A DNA stretch of 5,948 nucleotides from Globobulimina sp. (Eukaryota > Foraminifera > Rotaliida): positions 1 to 5,948 of the forward strand of contig PIVH01000395.1 of NCBI GenBank assembly GCA_003354225.1, in the 5' to 3' direction. Position 1 is the first letter of the stretch. Each line of letters opens with the position of its first letter. The notes below the pieces were generated by a model that worked only from the letters and a program-made list of their open reading frames with translations, was not told the DNA's origin and searched no databases. Shown here one piece after another: positions 1 through 5,943 of the stretch. The translations under genes and the position numbers were made by a program.

Positions 1-1313
1 TTTGTTGTCGGTCTTTCCCATCGCGTTTCCTTTGTAATATCATTCTGATAATAAACTTTCCCATCATTTGTATAACATTCCTTCCATCCAATCGGTAGAT
101 GTTCTGAATTATCATTAACTTCCTGCGGCCTCTCACTATTGTCTTTGACTGAAAGTTGTACAGTTTCAACAATCCCAGCTGGCAACACCCGAACATCGCT
201 GCTATTCTTGTCAGATATTCCTGAATCACAACTGTCTAAAATGGATATTTGTTTGTTGAAGGCATATTTTTGTCGCCCACACACCGAAGCAAAATACATT
301 CGGTAGCATGTGGTGAACAAAAATATTGTGCTTATCACATAATACGGCATCGAAACTATTTCGCTTTTTGTTCCTGGCTCAATCTCAACCAACATCTTAC
401 TGAGAAAATCCTTTATTTCTACACCAAAACTAAACGTCTGATAAACATCAAAATTGTTATTTGCGCGGAAATCGGCTGCTTTTTGGTTATAATCATTTTC
501 TGTCTCAGTGTCTGAAAAACTGAACGTCTGTTAAGTGAGTTGTTTGATTGTGATCGACGTACAAAAATATATAAATCAAACCTTATAATTAGTCAATTTA
601 GTTAAATTCCACTCATCCAACTGAGGCATTGGTGCACTGACATCTTGCCATGTTTTGTACTCATAATTTGTTGACGCAGTATGTGTTATAACCATTTCTT
701 GATATGATTCAGTTCGGGTATTCCCGTCCGAATCAGTAACTGTTCGATATCTGGTTTCATAATGATAACAAACAATGTTCCACCAAATGCGCGGTTTATA
801 CGTTTGTAAACGCGAAATATACTCATATACACTTTCTTGCACATACGTATTTTTGATATATTTAAATGATGAGGAAAAACAAAAGGATTCCACTAAATAT
901 GCAATATAAAATAATATGAGCATCATTATCCATAATGCGGCTAAAAAAGGCCATACTGCATAAAATATAGCAAATAACAGTATCGATATTGTCAACATCC
1001 ATGCTTTTAAATGAGCAGTGGCTTTCAATCCTGCTATGCAACCCATTCCTTGTTTGGGTTTGTTAGGAGTGTCTTTATCACCTTTGATTATTGAATCGTA
1101 ATCTGGCGGTAATTCGTCATCATTCACACATTTATATTTGCCATTTGATACTAAATGCACTTGCTCAGACTGTTGTAATGCTACGTTATCAGTTGTTGGG
1201 TGCATAGAATCTGTGCCTCTCATCTTTGACTCCACAAAATGTGTCAAGAAATGTATTTTGAGTAACTTCAGTATATTTCTCGAGCTCATCATTTCATCAT
1301 CAAAACCATGCAT
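1..1313 (-). CDS. TMEM151: TMEM151-family membrane protein with C-terminal WW domain (two exons, 3' partial)
   Basis: The exons are 1313-582 and 527-1, giving 419 residues in the window with no stop before the edge. The first exon alone would end at an in-frame TGA just inside the intron. Residues 104-145 hold two closely spaced hydrophobic helices, and a third lies near 305-324. Family hallmarks are the WWNIVCYHYETR stretch (177-188), a TDSDGNTR loop, and a THTAS...YEYKTWQDVS block (210-226). The reading resumes in exon 2 as TFSFSDTETENDY, as TMEM151 proteins do at this point. A WW domain occupies residues 388-418, an addition I do not know from animal TMEM151. The hydrophilic N-terminus contains LPPDY (68-72). 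The molecular function of TMEM151 is poorly known. Family assignment rests on recognised motifs, and I am fairly sure of it. The start is uncertain: Met31 or Met37 are alternatives because short upstream ORFs precede the first ATG. Confidence 0.78.
6..98 (-). other. WW domain coding segment of the TMEM151-like gene
   Basis: Residues 388-418 read LPIGWKECYTNDGKVYYQND followed by ITKETRWERPT. This matches the WW fold: LPxGW at the start (Trp392), the central aromatic pair Tyr403-Tyr404, the NxxT turn (Asn406, Thr409), the second Trp414 (21 residues between the tryptophans), and the closing Pro417. WW domains bind short proline-rich ligands such as PPxY. The His that normally follows the Asn in PPxY-binding domains is Asp407 here, so ligand class cannot be assumed. 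The domain is complete; what follows it lies outside the window. Confidence 0.92.
528..581 (-). other. 54-base spliceosomal intron in the TMEM151-like gene
   Basis: On the minus strand the donor is AAG|GTTTGA and the acceptor is TTAACAG|ACG, in phase 0. Removing it deletes the stop after Lys244 and joins two segments that both look like TMEM151. TTAAC or CTCAC just upstream of the acceptor could serve as branch site. The intron is AT-rich, and its size suits a compact protist genome. The donor is not the optimal GTAAGT, so the exact boundary is inferred, but the frame and the homology on both sides support it. Confidence 0.8.
1098..1109 (-). other. PPxY motif (PPDY) in the N-terminal tail of the TMEM151-like protein
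   Basis: Codons CCG CCA GAT TAC encode Pro69-Pro70-Asp71-Tyr72 within a hydrophilic, acidic stretch ahead of the first membrane helix. PPxY is the classic ligand of group I WW domains, and this protein has its own WW domain. The motif is short, so its use as a ligand is inference. Confidence 0.5.
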
Positions 1314-1360
1314 CAGTCATTAATAATCATACTCAATTCCTCAAACCATTCCTCAACCAT
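1313..1360 (-). promoter_or_regulatory. 15-codon upstream ORF ending in TGATG overlap with the TMEM151-like start
   Basis: An ATG at 1360 opens 15 codons that end in TGA at 1315-1313. The last A of this stop is the first base of the ATG at 1313 (TGATG). A second ATG at 1330 lies in the same frame, and a separate ATG at 1320 opens a six-codon frame that ends inside the coding region (1302-1300). If the transcript starts upstream of 1360, translation of the main frame would need reinitiation, leaky scanning or an internal Met. The transcription start is unknown, so this is a candidate only. Confidence 0.35.
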
Positions 1361-1552
1361 TCATAAACAATTAATTAATTACACAATAAAACATTTGCAA
1401 ACTATTTGGTAGCTGCTTTCTTTTGATTATGAACATAGTCCGATTATAAAACAAAAATTGAATTAATCATGTTATACTTAATAATTCAATTCTTTTTATA
1501 TTTTCTATTTTTATATTCTTCCTCAATTCAAACACAATAACATTCAATTTCA
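1314..1552. promoter_or_regulatory. Divergent intergenic region (shared promoter candidate)
   Basis: These 239 bases lie between the starts of two divergently transcribed genes and must hold both promoters. They are strongly AT-rich, with T-rich runs at 1490-1520 on the plus strand. A near-exact tandem copy, CCTCAAACCATT then CCTCAACCATT, lies at 1339-1361 and overlaps the upstream ORF of the minus-strand gene. I see no RNA gene and no recognisable factor site. Confidence 0.5.
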
Positions 1553-2242
1553 ATGCAATCTTCTCATACATATTTTTGTATGTTTGACGGATGTGAACGT
1601 ACATTCATGTCACTACGCGGCATTAAACTTCACATTACTGAAGAACACAAAGACAATGAAGCCACACAAACAATTGAACAAGAGATAGAGGATGTTGCAA
1701 TTGAACAAGATGATGGTTTAGAACAAAATATAAAAACTGAAGAAAAACCTGCACTGTTTTCGAAAGATAATGGTTTACAAGAAACGGAATCCACACAACA
1801 AAGCAAAAACGAACAAAGAACACCACAAAAAATTACAAGCCTCCCAATTGTACATTTATTAAATCCAATAAATATTAATAGATCGCCAAAAAATAAAAAA
1901 TACAAAACAGCCATCCCAGTGGTTTTGAGAAAAAACGAATCATCGGCGCAATTTTACAGTGCACCTCCGTCACCAACGGCGAGTCACCGCATTAATCGCG
2001 CAAAACTAATAAATGTATCCTCGCCGCCATTGCCCCCATCTGCAATATCAGCTAAGTCAAGAAATCGAGTGTCTGGCAAAAAACGTAAATTATCTGAAAT
2101 GAATGTTGACGAACTGGCACATCTCACCATTAGATTGCAAGACAAGTTACATACAATGGAGGCAGCATTGCAAAACACACATAAACAATTTGTTGCTGTT
2201 AAATCGTTGTACAGAAAAAAGGCAAAATTGAAAAGAAAGTAA
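1553..2242 (+). CDS. C2H2 zinc-finger protein with basic coiled-coil C-terminus
   Basis: The ATG follows AATTTCA, and the frame gives 229 residues. One classical C2H2 finger lies at residues 9-32: Cys9, Cys14, His27, His32, spaced C-x4-C-x12-H-x4-H, with a conserved-type Phe18 and Leu26 core. After it comes an acidic, Gln-rich stretch (34-65) containing ATQT (37-40), then a long low-order region with Ser/Thr-Pro sites (90-91, 111-112, 140-141, 157-158) and PPLPPS. GKKRK (175-179) is a likely nuclear import signal. Residues 183-215 look like an amphipathic coiled coil, and the last 14 residues are highly basic. A nuclear DNA- or chromatin-associated role is likely, but I do not recognise the family. 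The last codons read AAG TAA TT, so the stop overlaps a GTAATT donor-like site at 2239 and the gene could continue by splicing into the next frame. Confidence 0.82.
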   Translation: MQSSHTYFCMFDGCERTFMSLRGIKLHITEEHKDNEATQTIEQEIEDVAIEQDDGLEQNIKTEEKPALFSKDNGLQETESTQQSKNEQRTPQKITSLPIVHLLNPININRSPKNKKYKTAIPVVLRKNESSAQFYSAPPSPTASHRINRAKLINVSSPPLPPSAISAKSRNRVSGKKRKLSEMNVDELAHLTIRLQDKLHTMEAALQNTHKQFVAVKSLYRKKAKLKRK

Positions 2243-2331
2243 TTTTAATTGTTTTTTTATTGTTTCACCCTGACTTCATGTTTGACTGTAAATATTAATT
2301 TATTAAAAGACACCAATGTTTTTCACTCAAG
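2239..2331 (+). other. Possible intron linking the zinc-finger gene to the Tudor-like frame (alternative model)
   Basis: A GTAATT donor overlaps the TAA stop of the zinc-finger frame. AG at 2331 (after TTTTTCACTCA) or at 2346 is in the right phase to enter the Tudor-like frame, and the resulting chain would have no stop until 3712. No AATAAA lies between 2243 and 2356, which weakly favours one transcript. Against it, the join would put the hydrophobic LSLFFMCMLFLVVL stretch in the middle of a nuclear-looking protein. I treat this as an alternative, not the main model. Confidence 0.3.
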
Positions 2332-2356
2332 TCCTTCTAAACTGAGTTTATTTTTC

Positions 2357-3712
2357 ATGTGCATGCTATTTTTGGTCGTGCTGAATGTTGTGATATCGTG
2401 GTGCTTCCCAACACACTGCACTGTGTACGAGGATGAGCAACCTGTGGATCGCCCTATCTTTGAAGAGCAAGATCTTGTGATTGCAACTGTAAATATAATT
2501 GCTCGGACTACGCGTCTTGGCATTATTGTTGCTTGTGACTGCAGCACAAGATTGAAATCGCACATGATCATTTTTTTTGATGGCAAGCAACCAAAACAAG
2601 TGCAAATTAATGAACTGTATTTGCGTAAATGTTAAGTATTCGCTGATGGTAAAATCTGATTCATCATACAAATCCATTCAAACAATACAGTGCCACAATT
2701 AACATTTCATATCATTGACAATATTGCGCACTCTCAACAAGACGCAATAGAAAAAATGCGACGGTATCAAGCGCACAATTTAGTGCTTGTAATCCCAATG
2801 AATTTGCAATATCAAAGAACAAGAACTCAGCAAAACCTTTATGGATTTGCTGATACCAAAATTGATTTATTTTTGAATTTGATGACATTTATTAACTTAT
2901 TAAATGCTCCTAAACCATCAATGATGTTTAATGGAAGCATCAGTATCTCCGCGACGGGCGCACGGATAATGAATCTCCGCAATGTCCGCGGATCTTTATT
3001 TTCCACTGCCTTTATGGTGCATGTTTTGCAATGTATACATGAAATAATCCATTCTTGTGATTCTCAAGTATTATTTGCTGTGTTTACTGATATTCTCCCA
3101 ACAATTGAACCAGCGATGGATGCACAAATCAGAGCATTGTGGCGACTTCATCAGCAATTCAAGGCATATGATCCGCAGTCATTGTATCCATATTTATATC
3201 ATGTTAATCTTTCGACGGTGCTGCTTGAATATGATCATTTTTTTCAGAGTAACATAGCACCGGCATTTTATATTGATGTTTGGATAAACATTGCAAGCAA
3301 ATTAATAAAAAGATATGCCTCAATTATGCCTCATGTTAAATCATTCATCGATCGGCACCTCGATGTCGATGATCACGACACATTTTCCAAAGCTTCAAAC
3401 AGCATTACAATGATTCACAATCTGTCAATGAATTTAAATCAAACCAATTATGTCAATGTGCACCAATTATTGGATGAAGTAAAATATATTAAAGAATGTG
3501 CTGAGCGCATTTCTTTGCGTTTGTTGTTATATCAATTAATGTTTAAGGCGACGCCAAGAAATATTCATCTGTTTATTAATGATTATGAAGCAACGACGTT
3601 ACCTCACCACATAAGGGATGTTTTAATGGCGATGGGATTGCAATATCCTATGCAGCAAATATTGAATGGACAGTTCACAAATGATACAAATGAAACAAAT
3701 ATTATTTACTGA
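2357..3712 (+). CDS. Unrecognised protein: hydrophobic N-terminus, Tudor-like stretch, long helical region (two exons)
   Basis: The exons 2357-2624 and 2691-3712 give 429 residues. The start is tentative: it is the first ATG in this frame. Residues 1-16 (MCMLFLVVLNVVISWC) look like a signal peptide or anchor, or could be an artefact of a wrong start. Residues 35-89 have alternating hydrophobic strands (DLVIATV, LGIIVAC, MIIFFDG, VQINELYL) that suggest a small SH3/Tudor-like barrel. The remaining 340 residues are mostly helical with no further membrane segment. A KMRR...IPMNLQYQR patch (111-132) after a Tudor-like stretch vaguely recalls LIN9, but I see no DIRP domain and give that little weight. 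A local GC-rich patch lies at 2946-2995 (CCGCG repeats). The second exon lacks its own early ATG (first at 2756), which supports splicing. Confidence 0.6.
2625..2690 (+). other. 66-base intron joining the Tudor-like exon to the helical exon
   Basis: The donor is TTGC|GTAAAT and the acceptor ATACAG|TGCC, in phase 1, and the split codon becomes CTG (Leu). The intron removes the stop TAA at 2633-2635 and connects two long open frames. CTGAT at 2656-2660 (also 2643-2647) fits a branch site about 30 bases before the acceptor. GTAAAT and ACAG are good eukaryotic splice consensus, so this model beats a GTG start at 2690. Confidence 0.72.
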
Positions 3713-3835
3713 AATTACACTTTCCACTCTTTTCCATTTTGTATCAATCTGTTTAGTTTGTGATTGGTTGCTGAAAGTTTTTATTGTGTTAATTATTTAA
3801 ACTGAAAGTTTTTCTAAAAATTAAGTTACAATATA
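3713..3835 (+). other. Intergenic spacer with a 12-base direct repeat
   Basis: This 123-base AT-rich spacer separates two genes on the same strand. It holds two exact copies of CTGAAAGTTTTT, at 3771-3782 and 3802-3813, 31 bases apart and just ahead of the next ATG. They could be a promoter element or simple slippage; nothing else stands out. Confidence 0.4.
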
Positions 3836-4204
3836 ATGAGAGCTGCTGTTATCAGTTCATTGTCATGCTTTGTATCAGTGCATGGAATGTATGGAGCAAC
3901 GAGTACTAGCAATGCATGGCTGCTCTCTGCCAATCTATCAAATACTTCATTAAATATTATAAATCATGCATTTGATGGCAAAGCAGCAAGTAATGCCCGG
4001 CCGCTCTCTGCCAATGCATCAAATGCAGTAAACACATACGGTTCGTTAAAGAGTGGATTTGTTGCATTGAATGTACTACATTTTTTGGAGTATGATGACT
4101 GTTTAGAGGTAGGATTATGTGCACATGCAATGAAACATGTATTTGATGACAAAGTGAATGGATTATTTGGTTTGATGTTCGATGTTCGATGTATTATTAA
4201 ATAA
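3836..4204 (+). CDS. N-terminal part of a frame-split gene, F-box-like segment
   Basis: The frame opens at ATG (context ATATAATGAG) and gives 122 residues before TAA. Residues 1-20 are mildly hydrophobic. Residues 25-65 are Ala/Ser/Asn-rich and carry an imperfect in-frame repeat (SNAxxLSANxSN) with a period of 27 residues. Residues 76-115 (VALNVLHFLEYDDCLEVGLC, then AHAMKHVFDD and LFGLMF) have the hydrophobic spacing and FLEYDD turn of an F-box, the module that recruits SKP1 to ubiquitin ligases. This is a tentative reading. The last seven residues after MFDV arise from a shift at the 7-base duplication at 4174-4187. Before that point the frame runs directly into the next one if a single copy is counted, so this is most likely the first third of a 371-residue protein rather than a complete gene. 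Confidence 0.6.
   Translation: MRAAVISSLSCFVSVHGMYGATSTSNAWLLSANLSNTSLNIINHAFDGKAASNARPLSANASNAVNTYGSLKSGFVALNVLHFLEYDDCLEVGLCAHAMKHVFDDKVNGLFGLMFDVRCIIK
3908..4026 (+). repeat. Imperfect direct repeat, 38-base copies at an 81-base period
   Basis: Copies lie at 3908-3945 and 3989-4026 and share the core GCTCTCTGCCAAT with scattered changes outside it. The 81-base offset is 27 codons, so the repeat keeps the frame and encodes SNAWLLSANLSN and SNARPLSANASN. It suggests an in-frame duplication inside the coding region. Confidence 0.7.
4174..4192 (+). repeat. 7-base tandem duplication GATGTTC at the frame break
   Basis: GATGTTC occurs at 4174-4180 and again at 4181-4187, followed by a partial copy GATGT (4188-4192). 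Seven is not a multiple of three, so one extra unit shifts the frame by one base. Counting one unit gives 1116 bases from 3836 to 4958, exactly 372 codons, with a seamless join at MFDV. The duplication is directly visible; whether it is a real mutation, an allele or an assembly error is not. Confidence 0.85.
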
Positions 4205-4958
4205 TGTGCCTGGCTATGGCTTGTATACCAAATCGAGTTTGGAAGAGACGTTGAAAAATATGCCATCATGCACCTACAAACAGATCAAAACACGTGCAAA
4301 TTATATCAATAAACGCCTTTTTCAACAATTTAGATTTATTCGCGGAATTGATGCAAACACAGATCTCCCATTTTTAGCATTTGCTCTAACCACAGATATA
4401 AAGTATACCAAACAGGACACATCGCGGACAGAATACGTCGTTGCTATTTTCAATGAGTCTGCAATTCATTCAGTACTTGGAAACAATGCAAATGATTTCT
4501 ATGATCAATGGTACGCATGCAATAATTCTCAATTTGATATACAAACAATTATTTCATTGTTAATCGATGGCAAAACATACAATAAGTTTGATGTGGAAAA
4601 TTCAATTTGGATGCACTTATCAGATGGAACAAGGAATACTTTTTACAAATTCCATTGGCTCAGGAAAGGATTTCTTTGCTATGCATCAATTTGCTTCATT
4701 GCTGTATTTGTCATCGTTTATTCAGACTCAGTAGTGTCAACCGATGTTTTTCCGTATAGTCCGTATGGAGATGAGCTCGTTTGGTGGTTACTTTGCTCTA
4801 ATTTTTTATTGGCACGTACCGATGGATGTACGTGGACCCATAGCCCTTTGTTAAATGACGCGGTATTTGCTGTCGGGATATTTTCCGTTGTTGTCTTTGT
4901 GCTTTCACAATATTATTTTTCACATTTGTCAAAAATGCACAAAAAGCATGTTTTTTGA
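4182..4958 (+). CDS. C-terminal part of the frame-split gene: soluble domain plus two transmembrane helices
   Basis: The frame gives 258 residues from an ATG that lies inside the 7-base repeat and overlaps the preceding frame by 23 bases. Residues 1-160 are soluble with no motif I recognise; WxxHxSDGTRNTFYKFHW (143-159) is the most distinctive stretch. Helix one spans about 163-180 (GFLCYASICFIAVFVIVY) and helix two about 226-246 (DAVFAVGIFSVVVFVLSQYYF). They are separated by a loop with Cys205 and Cys216, and the tail is short and basic (KMHKKHVF). With the upstream frame it would be a membrane-anchored, possibly F-box-bearing protein with its tail and N-terminus on the same side. It could also be translated alone from its own ATG. 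The stop TGA is followed by a T-rich region shared with the convergent gene. Confidence 0.65.
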   Translation: MFDVLLNNVPGYGLYTKSSLEETLKNMPSCTYKQIKTRANYINKRLFQQFRFIRGIDANTDLPFLAFALTTDIKYTKQDTSRTEYVVAIFNESAIHSVLGNNANDFYDQWYACNNSQFDIQTIISLLIDGKTYNKFDVENSIWMHLSDGTRNTFYKFHWLRKGFLCYASICFIAVFVIVYSDSVVSTDVFPYSPYGDELVWWLLCSNFLLARTDGCTWTHSPLLNDAVFAVGIFSVVVFVLSQYYFSHLSKMHKKHVF

Positions 4959-4977
4959 TTCAAATTTTTTTTGGTAT

Positions 4978-4983
4978 TTTATT
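4978..4983 (-). terminator. Candidate polyadenylation signal AATAAA of the coiled-coil gene
   Basis: TTTATT on the plus strand reads AATAAA on the minus strand, about 90 bases past the coiled-coil gene's stop and just before the convergent gene's end. The region is AT-rich, so a chance match is possible. Confidence 0.35.
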
Positions 4984-5023
4984 AATAATTTTAAGGTGTG
5001 GGACATATTAAGGTTTTAGTTCC

Positions 5024-5058
5024 GGTAAACATTGTAAAGCAAATTGATAAAAAGATAT
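5024..5058 (+). repeat. Dispersed near-repeat of 3282-3316
   Basis: Aligning 5024-5058 with 3282-3316 gives 32 matches in 36 columns, with one single-base gap on each side; the last 20 columns differ only once (GCAAATTGATAAAAAGATAT against GCAAATTAATAAAAAGATAT). Here the stretch is noncoding. In the helical gene it encodes the WINIASKLIKRY region. It could be a remnant of duplicated coding sequence; the similarity fades on both sides. Confidence 0.55.
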
Positions 5059-5073
5059 TATCCAACACAACAA

Positions 5074-5943
5074 TTACTGATTTCGAACCACTTTTGTGCA
5101 ACGAAAAGGATTTGTTTTTGTTTGTTCCATGTGCAATTTTCGGCGACTCATTCTGTCTTTCTTCGATTGGTTAGATTGCTTTCGTTTTTCCATTCTTTTT
5201 TGAGTGCGAGAAAATAATTCATCGCCAAATTTAAACGACCTCTGACTTTTACAATCATCGTCAAATATTTCTTCCAGGTCTTCAGTGCCTTGGGAGAGTT
5301 GGTCTGTTAGTTCGCCATCGCCGTCTTCATCTGTTAACAATTCAAATGACAAAGTGTTGTGATTGTGTTGATGCGGAGTAACAGGTGATTTAAAAAAACT
5401 TTCTGGCTCACTTCGGCTCAAAAGCTCATCAAAATCCTCCACTGTTAGCACATCATTTGCATTTAATTCAGTTTGGATTGCTGTTGATGTGTTCCTCGTT
5501 ATATCGTTAAGTATTTGCTGTTCAAATTGTGATAACAATTCCGATGTATCATCATTGTCTATCGATATCGGCTCCGTTTGTATAGCAACAGTTAATGTAA
5601 ATGTATCCGATTCTATCTCATCTATGAAATGTGTGACCTCATTTTCTTTGATGTCCACAAATTGTTGATGTCTTATCTGATTATCCATTTCTATGACAGT
5701 TGTTTGAAACTCTTGTTTCATTCTGTTTTGTTGCATTTGCGTTTCTCTGATAATGTCATCTTTGCCATCTATTTCATTTTGCAAACTGGCACATTGTTCT
5801 TCCAACTCACTCACTTTTTGGTGGTGGATTTCAATTTCATGCTGGTACTGATTCCTTTCATCCATTAGTTTGTATTGCAATTTTCGGAGATCAGATTCCA
5901 TATTGCCGCTATAATCGTATTTTAATTCGTTTTGCAGAAACAT
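5074..5943 (-). CDS. Coiled-coil protein with two LC8-type AIQTE motifs
   Basis: The frame gives 289 residues from the ATG at 5943. It is still open upstream to the window edge, so the true N-terminus may lie outside. Residues about 16-97 form a long coiled coil rich in Leu, Gln and Glu. Residues 118-124 (TVAIQTE) and 153-159 (STAIQTE) match the binding motif of dynein light chain LC8, which docks on extended TQT/IQT-type segments and dimerises partners next to coiled coils. An acidic stretch (203-230) and SPVTPH, two proline-directed phosphorylation candidates, follow. The last 45 residues are strongly basic (KRMEKRKQ, KKDRMSRRKL). No catalytic or membrane segment is seen. A scaffold or cytoskeletal role is inferred, and I do not recognise the family. 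The stop CAG TAA TT resembles a donor, but no AG follows before the neighbouring gene, so the end is real. Confidence 0.75.
   Translation of the reverse strand: MFLQNELKYDYSGNMESDLRKLQYKLMDERNQYQHEIEIHHQKVSELEEQCASLQNEIDGKDDIIRETQMQQNRMKQEFQTTVIEMDNQIRHQQFVDIKENEVTHFIDEIESDTFTLTVAIQTEPISIDNDDTSELLSQFEQQILNDITRNTSTAIQTELNANDVLTVEDFDELLSRSEPESFFKSPVTPHQHNHNTLSFELLTDEDGDGELTDQLSQGTEDLEEIFDDDCKSQRSFKFGDELFSRTQKRMEKRKQSNQSKKDRMSRRKLHMEQTKTNPFRCTKVVRNQ

Larger units (their letters stand above)
4959..5073. other. Convergent 3' intergenic region with a near-copy of upstream coding sequence
   Basis: These 115 bases separate the stops of two convergent genes. On the minus strand AATAAA (4983-4978) lies about 90 bases past the stop of the coiled-coil gene and is a candidate polyadenylation signal. 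Bases 5024-5058 closely resemble 3282-3316 in the helical gene. No ORF or RNA gene is visible. Confidence 0.5.

Noticed and set aside
249-515. Plus-strand open frame of 88 codons
   Set aside because: It is antisense to exon 2 of the TMEM151-like gene, whose minus-strand reading has clear family sequence; it shows no domain of its own.
1630-1914. Minus-strand frames rich in Cys, Ser, Phe and Val
   Set aside because: They are the expected shadow of the Gln/Lys/Glu-rich zinc-finger coding strand.
2366-2677. Minus-strand open frame of 103 codons
   Set aside because: It is antisense to the Tudor-like exon and the intron, with irregular composition and no recognisable motif.
2690-2692. GTG as the start codon of the helical frame
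   Set aside because: The context is eukaryotic, and ATACAG ending at 2690 fits a splice acceptor in phase with the upstream frame.
4199-4205. Programmed +1 frameshift at AAA-TAA, as known in Euplotes
   Set aside because: A +1 slip here would enter the downstream frame, but the 7-base duplication explains the break more simply, and nothing else suggests a ciliate of that kind; genes lie several to one contig.
3964-4269. Minus-strand open frame of 101 codons
   Set aside because: It is antisense to the frame-split gene. The plus strand has the better start context, repeats that keep frame, and continuity into the long downstream frame.
5070-5075. GTAATT at the stop of the coiled-coil gene as an intron donor
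   Set aside because: No AG follows on the minus strand before the convergent gene is entered, and AATAAA is present, so the stop is taken as real.
5629-5868. Plus-strand open frame of 79 codons with hydrophobic content
   Set aside because: It is antisense to the coiled-coil segment; the hydrophobic residues mirror Lys, Glu and Gln codons.
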